Shown here piece by piece: positions 16,844 through 25,507 of a stretch of DNA of 64,000 bases. The notes below the pieces were generated by a model. It saw only the letters and a program-made list of their open reading frames with translations, searched no databases and was not told the DNA's origin. The stretch is from JAAYZB01 sp937958685 (GTDB lineage: Bacteria > Bacillota_I > Bacilli_A > Izemoplasmatales > Hujiaoplasmataceae). Position numbers and translations under genes: made by a program. The first letter of the stretch is position 1, and every line of letters starts with the position of its first letter. The stretch lies in the NCBI GenBank assembly GCA_036824265.1, contig DAITAL010000001.1:51838-115837 (forward strand). Reading direction: 5' to 3'.

Positions 16844-17251
16844 TTTGTTGGGTCTTCGGGAACCGGAGATCTATGGGCGGGCGTCCTATCAGGACCTGAA
16901 AGACGCAATCGTTGCCCACGCCCAGAAGAGCGGGCATCATGTCGAGATCCACCNNNNNNNNNNAATCACGAGGGCGGGATCATCGATGTGATCCATGACA
17001 ACTTTCGCCGCTTTGATTGCCTCATCATCAATCCCGGGGCTTATTCCCATTATTCGTACGCGATCTATGACTGTCTGAAGGCGGTCGCCATCCCGGCCGT
17101 GGAAGTCCATCTTTCCAATATTATGGAACGTGAGCGTTTCCGCAGAACGCTCGTGACCAAAGACGCCTGCATCGCCATGATCTCCGGCAAGGGCATTGCC
17201 GGATATCTGGAAGCCATCGACCTCTTGACCAAAGGAGACAAGCACCCATGA
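16809..17251 (+). CDS. aroQ: 3-dehydroquinate dehydratase, type II (interrupted by an assembly gap)
   Basis: Dodecameric type II dehydroquinase, dehydrating 3-dehydroquinate. The N-terminal half reads MNILVVNGPNLNLLGLREPE, then ...GHHVEIH up to the 10-N gap (16954-16963). The second half resumes NHEGGIIDVIHDNF, with INPGAYSHYSYAI and VEVHLSNI, then KGIAGYLEAIDLL. The halves are in different frames if exactly ten bases are missing. The family sequence at this point (…QSNHEG) predicts only two missing residues, i.e. five missing bases, so the gene is almost surely intact in the organism. It overlaps both neighbours (35 bases with aroE/K, ATGA with aroF). Confidence 0.93.
16954..16963. other. 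Assembly gap (10 N)
   Basis: Ten Ns inside aroQ. The flanking codons end VEIH plus a lone C and resume at AAT (Asn of NHEG), so the placeholder length is not the true length. Confidence 0.99.
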
Positions 17252-18264
17252 TCATCAAATTCAAGGAAAACACCTCTCGCACCGATATCGAGGCTTTGCG
17301 TGTCGTCCTGATCGATCTCGGTTTTTCCATCCACGAAAGCATCGGCGAGGCGATCACAATCTTCGGCGTCGTCGGCGACACGTCCAAATTCGACATCAAC
17401 CGCCTTTACGCCTATGAGTTCATCGACAGCGTCCTCAGGATCCAGGAACCCTATAAGCAGGTCAACCGCAAATTCCATCCGGAGGACACCATCGTCGATG
17501 TCGGCGGCGTCCCGATCGGCGGGAAGAACATCGTCGTGATCGGCGGACCATGTGCGATCGAGTCGCTGGTGCAGATGGAGACGATCACGCCGCTGGTGGC
17601 CGCCGCGGGAGCGAAGATTCTCCGGGCCGGAGCGTTCAAGCCGCGCACAAGCCCCTACTCGTTCCAGGGGCTGGGCGAAAACGGCTTGTCGATCTTGAAA
17701 CTGATGCGCGAGAAATACCGGATGCCGGTTGTCAGCGAGATCATGAGTCCGGACGAACTTCCCGCGTTTTTGGGCAAGGTGGACATGCTTCAGGTCGGCG
17801 CGCGCAACATGCAGAACTTTGCGCTGCTCAAAGAACTCGGAAAACTCGATCTTCCGATCTTGCTCAAACGCGGTCTTGCCAACACGATCGAAGAGTTATT
17901 GATGTCGGCGGAATATATCCTCTCCGGCGGCAACAAAAACGTCCTTCTTTGCGAACGCGGCATCCGGACCTTTGAGACATCCACCCGCAACACGCTTGAT
18001 ATCAGTTCGGTCCCGGTGCTCAAGAAATTGTCGCATCTTCCCGTGATCGTCGATCCGTCCCACGCCGCCGGCAGGTGGGAGTACATCGAGTCTTTGTCCC
18101 GGGCGGCCATCGCCGCCGGCGCCGACGGTCTGATCGTCGAAGTTCACCACGAACCGGAGAAAGCCCTCTCCGACGGACAGCAATCGCTCAAGCCGGACCG
18201 CTTCCGCGAGCTCATCATCCAGTGCCGCCGGATCGCCCAGGCCGTGGATCGCACTTTGGAATAA
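17248..18264 (+). CDS. aroF: DAHP synthase, type I-beta with N-terminal regulatory domain
   Basis: Condenses PEP and erythrose-4-phosphate, the first committed step of the pathway. Residues 1 to about 70 form a ferredoxin-like domain (MIIKFKENTSRTDIEALRVV ... DINRLYAYEFIDSVLRI) as in Thermotoga-type enzymes, where it confers tyrosine feedback inhibition. The barrel follows with VVIGGPCAIES, ILRAGAFKPRTSPYSFQGLG, LQVGARNMQNF and VIVDPSHAAGRWEYI. So flux through the operon is probably controlled at this last gene by end product. It overlaps aroQ by ATGA. No chorismate mutase domain is fused to it. Confidence 0.97.
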   Translation: MIIKFKENTSRTDIEALRVVLIDLGFSIHESIGEAITIFGVVGDTSKFDINRLYAYEFIDSVLRIQEPYKQVNRKFHPEDTIVDVGGVPIGGKNIVVIGGPCAIESLVQMETITPLVAAAGAKILRAGAFKPRTSPYSFQGLGENGLSILKLMREKYRMPVVSEIMSPDELPAFLGKVDMLQVGARNMQNFALLKELGKLDLPILLKRGLANTIEELLMSAEYILSGGNKNVLLCERGIRTFETSTRNTLDISSVPVLKKLSHLPVIVDPSHAAGRWEYIESLSRAAIAAGADGLIVEVHHEPEKALSDGQQSLKPDRFRELIIQCRRIAQAVDRTLE

Positions 18265-18265
18265 A

Positions 18266-18314
18266 CACAAATTTGTGCTTAAGGATGCACATCCTTGCAT
18301 CAATGTGATATAAT
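18266..18314 (+). promoter_or_regulatory. Promoter region with palindrome and hairpin before the small membrane protein
   Basis: TGaTATAAT (18306-18314) is an extended -10; TGCACA at 18286-18291 is a possible -35. Upstream are a perfect 12-base palindrome CACAAATTTGTG (18266-18277) and an inverted repeat AAGGAT-GCAC-ATCCTT (18281-18296), the latter overlapping the -35. Either could bind a regulator; no terminator T-run follows aroF. Confidence 0.55.
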
Positions 18315-18339
18315 CCGTCTTAGAAAGGAAGGTGATGTC

Positions 18340-18555
18340 ATGAAAGAATATGTTAGTCTTATTGATGGTCTGCCTTTGATTTTGAAAGTGATTTTGTCTT
18401 TACCTGTGTTTGACAATGTGGTTTATGGCATCTATCGAATTGCCAAAGGCCGGTTGCTGGTGGGGATTCTTTGGATTCTCATTGCCGGCTGGGTTGGTTT
18501 TATCATCGACTTGTACACCATCTTGACCAAGGGGAAAGTCACTTTCCTCACCTAA
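18340..18555 (+). CDS. Small two-span membrane protein
   Basis: A 71-residue protein that I do not recognise by name. It has an AAGGAAGGTG ribosome site before MKEYVSLIDG, a hydrophobic stretch LILKVILSLPVFDNVVYGIY, a short basic loop (RIAKGR), and a second span LLVGILWILIAGWVGFIIDLY ending before a basic tail. The pattern (basic loop, WILIAGWVGFIID) resembles small YqaE- or TM2-like proteins but is not diagnostic. It has its own promoter and terminator, so it is a single-gene unit. Codon use matches its neighbours. Confidence 0.8.
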   Translation: MKEYVSLIDGLPLILKVILSLPVFDNVVYGIYRIAKGRLLVGILWILIAGWVGFIIDLYTILTKGKVTFLT

Positions 18556-18571
18556 AAAACCAAGGTAGACA

Positions 18572-18600
18572 AAAAAGGAATCCTTCAAGGATTCCTTTTT
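18572..18600. terminator. Bidirectional terminator
   Basis: AAAAAGGAATCCTT-CA-AGGATTCCTTTTT: a long stem with A and T tracts on both sides, between the convergent small membrane protein gene and the aminotransferase gene. Confidence 0.9.
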
Positions 18601-18605
18601 CTGTT

Positions 18606-19841
18606 TCAGATGTGTTTCTTGAGAATTGTGACCAGGCGCGGGATGTCCTTGCGGTTGAGTGAACTCACGGCGATGCGGATCAGTCCTTCCATCGGGATGA
18701 CGAAGACGTGTTCGTTCACCAAATCCTGGAAAATATTCTTGTTCTGCGTTTCGATGCTGATGAAGAAGCCGCCAAGGTAGGGCAGAATGGCGAGCCCTTG
18801 CTTTTTCGCCTCCGCCACAAAGAGACCGCCTCTGTCCTTGAGGATCTGTCTCGCTTCGACAAGCTCTCCCTGGAATTGCGCCATATAGTTTTTATCGCTG
18901 AAGATCTTGCCGATGATGCTCATGCCCGGCTGGCTGACGCTGGAAAAACGGCCACGGACGGAATAGTCGCCGACGCGGATGAAATGATCGACGATTTCCT
19001 TGGTTTTACTGAGTCCGATCTGGGCGCCGATCCGGAAACCGTAGAGCGAAAACGTCTTGGATCCCGAAAAGATGACGACGGCGAGAATGGCGGGATCGAG
19101 ATCGAGGTACGCCAGGAAGGCGTCTCGGGACACGTCGGCTTCCTTTTCCTGGTAATCGATATAGGCGATGTCCTGGATCAGGATCACCGGCACTTCGGTT
19201 TTGGCGATCTGGTTGAGGATGCCGACGACTTCGCGCCAATCCTCGTTGGTCATGCACAGGCCGGTGGGGTTGTTGCAGGGATCGTTGAGCAGCACGCAAA
19301 GGCGTTTTTGCTCGTTGGCGAGCCGGACGGCCTTGTCACGGAAATCAGCGACGTTGAAGTTGTTGTCATCGTCATACATCAGGAAAGTTTCCAGCTTGAT
19401 GCCCGCTTCAAAAGCGAAGTTTTCGTAAGGCGTCCAGTAATGGTTCGGCAATAAAACCTTCTGGCCGCTGTCGTTGAAGTTGTAGAAGGTGTTGCTGATG
19501 GCGCCGCTGCCGCCGGTGGTCGGGATGACCGAGTAGTGGAAATGTTTTTTGATCAGCTCGCTGTGTTTGCCGAACACCCAGTCGAAAGTTCCTTCGCTGT
19601 AGGCCTTGGTCCCCCTGACAGGCGCATAATGGTAGATTTCCGCGTCGCTCAGATGATGCAGGAGATTTTCGACGACCTGGTACTTGAAGACGTTGCCTTC
19701 CTCGTGATGCAACATGCCCACGGTGGCGTCGATGACGTCGTCGTATTTCGCTTTCATCGCTTTGGCTTCCTGCGAGATTTGCAGGATGTTCGATTGCAGT
19801 TTTTTGCTTTCCGCGTGTCTTCCGACGATTTGGCTATGCAT
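18606..19841 (-). CDS. Pyridoxal-phosphate aminotransferase, class I/II (aspartate/aromatic type)
   Basis: Fold-type I PLP enzyme of 411 residues. Visible are the cofactor region TTGGSGAISNTFYNF (about 110-124), NDPCNNPTGLCMT with the carboxylate-binding NNPTG, and the PLP-lysine motif FSGSKTFSLYGFRIG. It resembles the aspartate/aromatic aminotransferase branch. Substrate could be aspartate/2-oxoglutarate or aromatic keto acids; the latter would suit the nearby tyrA operon, the former its operon partner purA, which consumes aspartate. It starts 3 bases after purA, so the two are co-transcribed. Both substrate ideas are inference. Confidence 0.88.
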   Translation of the reverse strand: MHSQIVGRHAESKKLQSNILQISQEAKAMKAKYDDVIDATVGMLHHEEGNVFKYQVVENLLHHLSDAEIYHYAPVRGTKAYSEGTFDWVFGKHSELIKKHFHYSVIPTTGGSGAISNTFYNFNDSGQKVLLPNHYWTPYENFAFEAGIKLETFLMYDDDNNFNVADFRDKAVRLANEQKRLCVLLNDPCNNPTGLCMTNEDWREVVGILNQIAKTEVPVILIQDIAYIDYQEKEADVSRDAFLAYLDLDPAILAVVIFSGSKTFSLYGFRIGAQIGLSKTKEIVDHFIRVGDYSVRGRFSSVSQPGMSIIGKIFSDKNYMAQFQGELVEARQILKDRGGLFVAEAKKQGLAILPYLGGFFISIETQNKNIFQDLVNEHVFVIPMEGLIRIAVSSLNRKDIPRLVTILKKHI

Positions 19842-19844
19842 TTT

Positions 19845-21146
19845 TCACACTCTTTCCTTATTTTCGTAATATTTGTGCAAGACGATTGTCTGTTCTCTGT
19901 CGGGGCCGACGGAAATGATGGTGATCTTAGTGTCGGTGATGTCTTCGATGGCTTTGAGGTATTGGCGGCAGTTTTTCGGCAACTGGGCAAAGTCCGTGAT
20001 TCCGGCCAGATCTTCTTCCCAGCCGGGATAGGTATGGTATACGGGTTTGCAACGGGAGTATGTCTCATAGTCGCCCGGGATATGCTCGATCGTGTTGCCG
20101 TCAAGTTCGTAGGCGTGACAGATCCTGATCTCCTCGACGCCTGAAAGCACATCGAGAAGCATGATCGCCAGTCCGGTGATGCCGTTGATGTTTTTCGCAT
20201 GCCGCAAGACGACGGCGTCAAGCCAGCCGATCCGGCGCGGACGTCCGGTCGTGGTTCCGTATTCCCCGCCCCGGTTTCTGATGCCGCGGGCGATGTCGTC
20301 CTCAAATTCCGTGGGAAAGACGCCGCTGCCGACGCGTGTGGAATAAGCTTTGGTGACGCCGACAACTTCGTTGATCGCCTGAGGCGGGATGCCGGCATTG
20401 AGCGGCACCGCTGCCGCTGTCGGCGAACTGCTGGTCACAAACGGATAAGTTCCGTGATCCAGGCAGAGCATTGTTCCCTGCGCGCCCTCAAAGAGGATTT
20501 TTCGCTCTTCCGCGATCAACTTTTGCAACAGCCCGGCCGTATCGTCCATGTGTTTCGCGAGCCTCAGGCCGTAGACGTGATAATCATGGGCGATATCGGC
20601 GGCGGAATATTCCATTCGTCCAAAAGTCTTGAAGAGCGGATTGTACAATGCCAGAACTGTCTCCAGTTTTCTTTTCAGGCCGTCCGCGTCCAAGAGGTCG
20701 CCAATCCTGATTCCCAACCGGGAAGCTTTGTCCATATATGCCGGACCGATGCCTTTGCGGGTGGTGCCGATCGCCTGTTCGCCGCGAATTGATTCCAGCA
20801 GGCTGTCGAGTTCTTTGTGATAAGGCATGACGGCGTGCGCTCTTTCGGAAAGACGGAGTTGAAAGTTGCCAAAACCTTCGCTTTCGACCATTGCGATCTC
20901 ATCCAGAAGTGCTTTGGGATTGATCACCATGCCGTCCGCCATGACGTTCAAGGTGTTGGGGTTGAACACGCCGGAAGGAAGCAGGTGGAGCGCCCGTTTC
21001 TTTTTGGCAAAAAAAATAGAGTGTCCGGCGTTGTCGCCGCCCTGACTCCTGACAACGACTTCCGCGTGTTTGGCAAGGTAATCGGTGATCTTGCCTTTGC
21101 CTTCGTCGCCCCATTGCGTTCCGACCACAACCACGGTTCTCGCCAA
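19845..21146 (-). CDS. purA: Adenylosuccinate synthetase
   Basis: GTP-dependent joining of aspartate to IMP. The protein begins MARTVVVVGTQWGDEGKGKI with the GDEGKGK P-loop-like motif and catalytic Asp, then GGDNAGH, GTTRKGIGPAY, LFEGAQGTMLCLDHGTYPFV, and TTGRPRRIGWLDAVVLR. Length 433 is standard. A strong AGGGGGGA ribosome site precedes the start. It leads a two-gene unit with the aminotransferase. Confidence 0.98.
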   Translation of the reverse strand: MARTVVVVGTQWGDEGKGKITDYLAKHAEVVVRSQGGDNAGHSIFFAKKKRALHLLPSGVFNPNTLNVMADGMVINPKALLDEIAMVESEGFGNFQLRLSERAHAVMPYHKELDSLLESIRGEQAIGTTRKGIGPAYMDKASRLGIRIGDLLDADGLKRKLETVLALYNPLFKTFGRMEYSAADIAHDYHVYGLRLAKHMDDTAGLLQKLIAEERKILFEGAQGTMLCLDHGTYPFVTSSSPTAAAVPLNAGIPPQAINEVVGVTKAYSTRVGSGVFPTEFEDDIARGIRNRGGEYGTTTGRPRRIGWLDAVVLRHAKNINGITGLAIMLLDVLSGVEEIRICHAYELDGNTIEHIPGDYETYSRCKPVYHTYPGWEEDLAGITDFAQLPKNCRQYLKAIEDITDTKITIISVGPDREQTIVLHKYYENKERV

Positions 21147-21172
21147 TTGAAATCCCCCCTGAAAACACTTAC

Positions 21173-21178
21173 ATTATA
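21173..21178 (-). promoter_or_regulatory. -10 box of purA
   Basis: TATAAT on the minus strand about 26 bases before the start. GTTAAA at a 16-base spacing is a weak -35. No purine riboswitch or PurR-box is apparent. Confidence 0.6.
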
Positions 21179-21248
21179 ACATAGGCCCCTTGCGTTTAAC
21201 AGCCTGAAAAGAATGAAAAACCGCTTTCACAGTTTTTCATTCTTTAAA

Positions 21249-22682
21249 TCATCTCATTATTTCGTCGTGATGACCGTTGATGGCTTCGCGGGCGATCCAG
21301 ATGCCGGTAGCGCCAGCCTGCGCCAGACCTCTGGTGATTCCCGCTCCGTCGCCGCCGAAGTACAAACCCTTGATCGGCGATTGGAAATTGTTGTCGACTT
21401 CCGGGCGGGACGAGTAGAATTTCGCTTCGACGCCGTAGAGCAGCGTGTGCTCCGAAGCGATTCCGGGCGTGACGTGATCCAAAGCTTCGATCATCTCCAT
21501 GATCGATTTCATCGTTTTATAGGGCAAAACCAATCCCAGGTCGCCAGGAACGGCCTCGAGCAACGTTGGTCTGACGAAGCCCTCGTTGATCCGCTTCACG
21601 GTCGACCGTCTGTTTTTCTTGAGATCGCCGTACCTTTGCACGATCACCGCGCCATTGGAAAGCATGTTCGCTTGTTTGGAAACGCTATGGGCGAATTCGT
21701 TGGGTTGATTGAACGGTTCGGTGAAGTTATGGCTGACCAGGATTGCAAAGTTGGTGTTCTTGGATCCCCGTGAATTATCTTTGTACGCGTGTCCGTTCGC
21801 GAGAATCGTGCCGCTGTGGTTTTCCATGACGACGTGTCCGGAGGGGTTTGAACAGAATGTTCTTGCTTGGGATCCCGAACTGGTACGGTAGATGAATTTT
21901 CCCTCATAGAGGTTTTCGTTGATCTCTTCCATGATCTCGTTGCTGGTTTCGACGCGGACCCCGATGTCGACGTGGTTCGCCTTCATCGGAATCTTGTGCC
22001 GCTGACATAGATTGGCAAGCCACTGCGACCCGTCGCGCCCGGGGGCGACGACCACCTTGGGCGCATTGAAGATTTCCCCGCCGATCAAGCGGACGCCCAC
22101 AAGCGTCCCGTCGGTCAAGATGATGTCCTCGACCTCCGTCTTGTACATCATCGTGATCTTGTCTTTGAGAAACTCATAGATGTTTTTCAAGATCTGCAGG
22201 TTGACATCGGTTCCCAAATGCCGGACTTGGCCCCGTAGAAGTTTCAATCCAACCGCAAGGCCTCTTCTTTCGATGTTCTTCACTTTTTCGGTTGTTGGAT
22301 CGGTGATCGCTTCCGGCGCGCCGAATTTCAGGTTGATGGCGTCTGCGTATCTGATCAACGCCTCGATTCGCGCCTCGTCGAGATATTCGTTCATCCAGCC
22401 GCCGTATTCGCTGGTGATGTTGAACTTGCCGTCCGAATAAGCCCCGGCGCCGCCGAAGCCGTTGGTGATCGAACAGTATGGCAGACAGCCGACAAAGCCG
22501 TTCTTCTGGGTCGGGCATTTGGTGATCTTTTTTTCCAGAATCGGGCAGGTGCGATGATAGATGTCATGTCCCTTATCAAGCAAAAGCACCCGGTATTCCG
22601 GTTTCTTGACCGCCATCTCATATGCGCACATATATCCGGTCGGACCCGCGCCAACAATAATGATGTCGAATTGGTTTGCCAC
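21249..22682 (-). CDS. Uncharacterised FAD-dependent dehydrogenase (COG2509-like)
   Basis: A 477-residue flavoprotein with an N-terminal dinucleotide-binding fold FDIIIVGAGPTGYMCAYEMA, an acidic end of the second strand (VLLLDKG), the family-specific Cys stretch CPILEKKITKCPT, GFGGAGAYSDGKFNIT, and a C-terminal FAD loop GLYFGGDGAGITRGLAQAGATG. It belongs to the widespread group of predicted FAD dehydrogenases without a known substrate. I start it at GTG 22682, which sits 7 bases after GGGAGG; the longer in-frame version has no ribosome site. It stands alone between purA and dnaN with its own promoter. Confidence 0.88.
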   Translation of the reverse strand: MANQFDIIIVGAGPTGYMCAYEMAVKKPEYRVLLLDKGHDIYHRTCPILEKKITKCPTQKNGFVGCLPYCSITNGFGGAGAYSDGKFNITSEYGGWMNEYLDEARIEALIRYADAINLKFGAPEAITDPTTEKVKNIERRGLAVGLKLLRGQVRHLGTDVNLQILKNIYEFLKDKITMMYKTEVEDIILTDGTLVGVRLIGGEIFNAPKVVVAPGRDGSQWLANLCQRHKIPMKANHVDIGVRVETSNEIMEEINENLYEGKFIYRTSSGSQARTFCSNPSGHVVMENHSGTILANGHAYKDNSRGSKNTNFAILVSHNFTEPFNQPNEFAHSVSKQANMLSNGAVIVQRYGDLKKNRRSTVKRINEGFVRPTLLEAVPGDLGLVLPYKTMKSIMEMIEALDHVTPGIASEHTLLYGVEAKFYSSRPEVDNNFQSPIKGLYFGGDGAGITRGLAQAGATGIWIAREAINGHHDEIMR

Positions 22683-22711
22683 TTTGCGTCCCTCCCCAAC
22701 AGGCCGATAAG

Positions 22712-22740
22712 ATAATATCATCAATCACAGGTAAAATCAA
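22712..22740 (-). promoter_or_regulatory. Promoter of the FAD dehydrogenase gene
   Basis: Minus strand TTGATT (22735-22740), 17-base spacer, TATTAT (22712-22717) preceded by TGa. Confidence 0.7.
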
Positions 22741-22782
22741 CCATGAAACCAAGAATATCGCTATCATATTATCCGGGTTCAA

Positions 22783-22821
22783 CGAAACAAAAACGACTTC
22801 GCACACACGGTCCGAAGTCGT
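22783..22821 (-). terminator. Terminator after dnaN
   Basis: Minus-strand stem ACGACTTCG/CGAAGTCGT (22793-22821) followed by TTTTGTTTCG. Confidence 0.85.
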
Positions 22822-22845
22822 TCTAATGCTAGGTTTTGTAGGGAA

Positions 22846-23970
22846 TTATTCGGTCCTGACCGGCAGAATCAACTGGATCACGCCGGGATCGTCGTTGCCT
22901 TCGATCACAAACGGCCTGACTTCGCCGGTGAATTTGACATATACCTCTTCCGAATTGAAGGTTTTCAGCGCATCCATGAAATACTTGGAACTGAAAGCGA
23001 TCTTGATCGGCATGCCAACAACGGTTTCGAGCGGATAGACTTTTTCCGTCACTTTTCCGAGTTCGGGCGAGTTCGAGGTGATCTCCACGGTGTTGTCGCT
23101 TTTCAGGTTGAGCTTGACGATGCTTGAAGAGCCTTCTTTTGAGGAAAGCAGCGACGCTCTTTCAATGGCGGTGAAGAGTTTTTCCTTGTTGAATTTGACG
23201 ATGATTGGAAATTCCGTCGGGATCAGTCTGGCTGTCTCGGGGAAGTTGCCTTCCAAAAGCCGCGATTGGAACAAGACGTTGCCATACTCGAACAGAATCG
23301 ATTTGTGGTTCAGGTGAACCAAGATCTCGTCAAGGTTGATTTCAAGAACCTTCGCCAACTCATCCAGGCTTCTTCCGGGAATGACGACATTCATGCTTTC
23401 CTGGTTCTTCACGATCTCGATGACTTTCTGGCTGAGCCGGAAAGAGTCGGTGGCGATCGCGCTGAGTTTGCGGCCATCGACGCGGATGTTGACGCCGGTC
23501 AGGATTGGTCGGTTTTCGATCGCGGACGTCGCAAACGTCGTCTGCTTGATGATGGCTTTCATCAGTTTCGAATCAAGGATGATCGGTTCGTCGTTCACGG
23601 GGAATTCCAGTTCGGGGTAGTCCTCGACGTTGAGAAGATTCAGCGTCACATCGGATTCGCCGGCGATGATCCTCAAGATGTTGTTGTCGATGACGGAAAA
23701 TTCGACGACATCGCCTTCGAGTTTTCTGAGGATCTCAACGAAGAATTTCCCAGGGATGAGGATTTCTCCCGTCGATTCGATATTCAGACTCTCGTCCTTG
23801 ATCGTGATTTTGATCGAAATGTCCGAGTTGCTGGTAATCAGAACGAGTTCGTTTTGCGATGCTTCGAGTTTGATGCCCTGAAGATAAGGCGCCGGGGTTT
23901 TGGTTGATAGGGCTTTTTGGGAAATGAGCAGATTATTCAGAAGCACGCTTGTCGAAATGGTAAAATTCAT
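22846..23970 (-). CDS. dnaN: DNA polymerase III sliding clamp (beta subunit)
   Basis: Ring-shaped processivity clamp for replication and repair polymerases. At 374 residues it has the three tandem clamp domains: N-terminal MNFTISTSVLLNNLLISQKA, a middle TSAIENRPILTGVNIRVDGR, and the C-terminal region ending FVIEGNDDPGVIQLILPVRTE with the MPIK-like peptide-binding segment. Start at ATG 23970 is fixed by GGAGG 7 bases upstream. It follows dnaA on the same strand after 160 bases that include its own promoter, the classical dnaA-dnaN order. Confidence 0.98.
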   Translation of the reverse strand: MNFTISTSVLLNNLLISQKALSTKTPAPYLQGIKLEASQNELVLITSNSDISIKITIKDESLNIESTGEILIPGKFFVEILRKLEGDVVEFSVIDNNILRIIAGESDVTLNLLNVEDYPELEFPVNDEPIILDSKLMKAIIKQTTFATSAIENRPILTGVNIRVDGRKLSAIATDSFRLSQKVIEIVKNQESMNVVIPGRSLDELAKVLEINLDEILVHLNHKSILFEYGNVLFQSRLLEGNFPETARLIPTEFPIIVKFNKEKLFTAIERASLLSSKEGSSSIVKLNLKSDNTVEITSNSPELGKVTEKVYPLETVVGMPIKIAFSSKYFMDALKTFNSEEVYVKFTGEVRPFVIEGNDDPGVIQLILPVRTE

Positions 23971-24073
23971 AAACAACCTCCCGATTATTATTACATCAAT
24001 TGTCTTTTATTTCTTCTTATTGTTGTTATTGGTGGTGTTGAAGGCGGGGAAAAGCAAGGTGCTCCAACATCTA

Positions 24074-24079
24074 ATTATA
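24074..24079 (-). promoter_or_regulatory. dnaN promoter, extended -10
   Basis: TATGcTATAAT on the minus strand in the dnaA-dnaN spacer; a -35 is not obvious. It gives about 100 bases of leader before dnaN. Confidence 0.65.
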
Positions 24080-24130
24080 GCATAATTGGCGCCGGAAGTA
24101 TAGATGAAGCGGTGTTAATAACGGCTGGTT

Positions 24131-25507
24131 TTACGCTTTTTTTCCACATTTGATCAACAGCTTGTCGATGTCGCCTTTTTTGGCTTTATCGAGCTGGAGA
24201 TCATTAGCAATCTGCTCGATGCTGTAGATGACGGTGGAATGGTCGCGATTATTGAAGATCTGCCCGATCTTCTTGTATGTGAGATCATACATGTCTTTAA
24301 GGATGTACATCGCCATCTGCCGGGGAAAGACATATTGCTTCTGTCTTTTCTTTGATAAAAGATCCGAGGGGGTGATGTTGTAATAAGCGCTGACAACATC
24401 CAGGACGGTGTTGTAATTGTTCTTTTCGACCGATTTGCCGGAAATGTTTTTCGTGTTGATCAGGTTCTTCAACGCCTCCTCGGCGTTTTCGATCGTGAAT
24501 TTGTAATCAAAAGCGGTGCAATAGAACAAAACCCGTTTCAGCGCGCCCTCGAGTTCGCGAACGTTGTTGTCAAAGATACTGGCGATATAATCGAGGATTT
24601 CTTCAGGGATCAGATCGGGATCGGTCGTTTCGGCCTGCAGCTTCTTTTTCAGAATCAGGATCCGGTGCTCCAGGTTCGGACGGTTGATGTCGACGGAGAG
24701 TCCCCACTCGAAACGGGAGGTCAGACGCGACATGATGTCATACAGTTCAGAAGCCGGACGGTCGGAAGTGATGACGATCTGTTTGTTGTTTTCTTTCAGT
24801 TTCTCGAAAATCTTGAAGAACTCCAACTGGGACTGGGTTTTGCCGGCCAGAAACTGGATGTCGTCCACCAGCAAGACATCCACATTCTCATACTTCTTGG
24901 AAAAATCGTCAAACGCCTTTTTTTGGGCGGCTTTGGCGTAATCTTCGATGAATTGATCGGTTTTGACATAGAGGACCTTTTTGTTGACGTCGTTTTCCAA
25001 CACAAAATTGCCGACGCATTGCATCAGGTGGGTTTTTCCTAGACCGACCTCGCCGAAGATGTATAGCGGATTGGCGACCACACCGGGTTGATCGGCGACC
25101 TTCATGGCTGAAGTATAGGCGAGCCTGTTGCTCGAGCCGACAACAAAATTGTCAAACGAATAGGAATTGTTCAAACCGGTTTTATATTTGCTTTCAATTC
25201 CTTGTTCGGGAACGTTTATCTCATAACTTGATGATTTGGCGATTTCTTCAGCGGCCTGTTCGCGGGTGATGATCTTGAACATGTGTCTTTCATGGACGTG
25301 GTCATTGAGCATGGCGTTCAGGCGATTCAGATAGAAGGATTCGATTTTGCTTTTGATGAAAGAATTGGGAGAAACAAGATAAACATAATTGTTAACAACT
25401 TTAAAAACGTTGGTGATGTCCAAAAAATGCTCATTGTAAACATCCTCGTCCAAAGTCAGCTGCAACTGGTATTTGATTTTGTCCCAGATCTTTTGGTATT
25501 CTTCCAT
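24131..25507 (-). CDS. dnaA: Chromosomal replication initiator DnaA
   Basis: AAA+ initiator binding DnaA boxes at oriC. Domain I opens MEEYQKIWDKIKYQLQ; domain III carries Walker A GEVGLGKTHL (usually GGxGLGKTHL, so one Gly is Glu here), Walker B VDVLLVDDIQFLAGK, and sensor motifs SRFEWGLSVDI. Domain IV has the box-recognition helix-turn-helix YKKIGQIFNNRDHSTVIYS. Length 458 is normal. The adjoining 376-base spacer is full of DnaA boxes, supporting autoregulation from oriC. Confidence 0.98.
   Translation of the reverse strand: MEEYQKIWDKIKYQLQLTLDEDVYNEHFLDITNVFKVVNNYVYLVSPNSFIKSKIESFYLNRLNAMLNDHVHERHMFKIITREQAAEEIAKSSSYEINVPEQGIESKYKTGLNNSYSFDNFVVGSSNRLAYTSAMKVADQPGVVANPLYIFGEVGLGKTHLMQCVGNFVLENDVNKKVLYVKTDQFIEDYAKAAQKKAFDDFSKKYENVDVLLVDDIQFLAGKTQSQLEFFKIFEKLKENNKQIVITSDRPASELYDIMSRLTSRFEWGLSVDINRPNLEHRILILKKKLQAETTDPDLIPEEILDYIASIFDNNVRELEGALKRVLFYCTAFDYKFTIENAEEALKNLINTKNISGKSVEKNNYNTVLDVVSAYYNITPSDLLSKKRQKQYVFPRQMAMYILKDMYDLTYKKIGQIFNNRDHSTVIYSIEQIANDLQLDKAKKGDIDKLLIKCGKKA

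Noticed and set aside
16809..17251. aroQ as a frameshifted pseudogene
   Set aside because: The frame change coincides exactly with the N gap, and a five-base gap restores the family motif.
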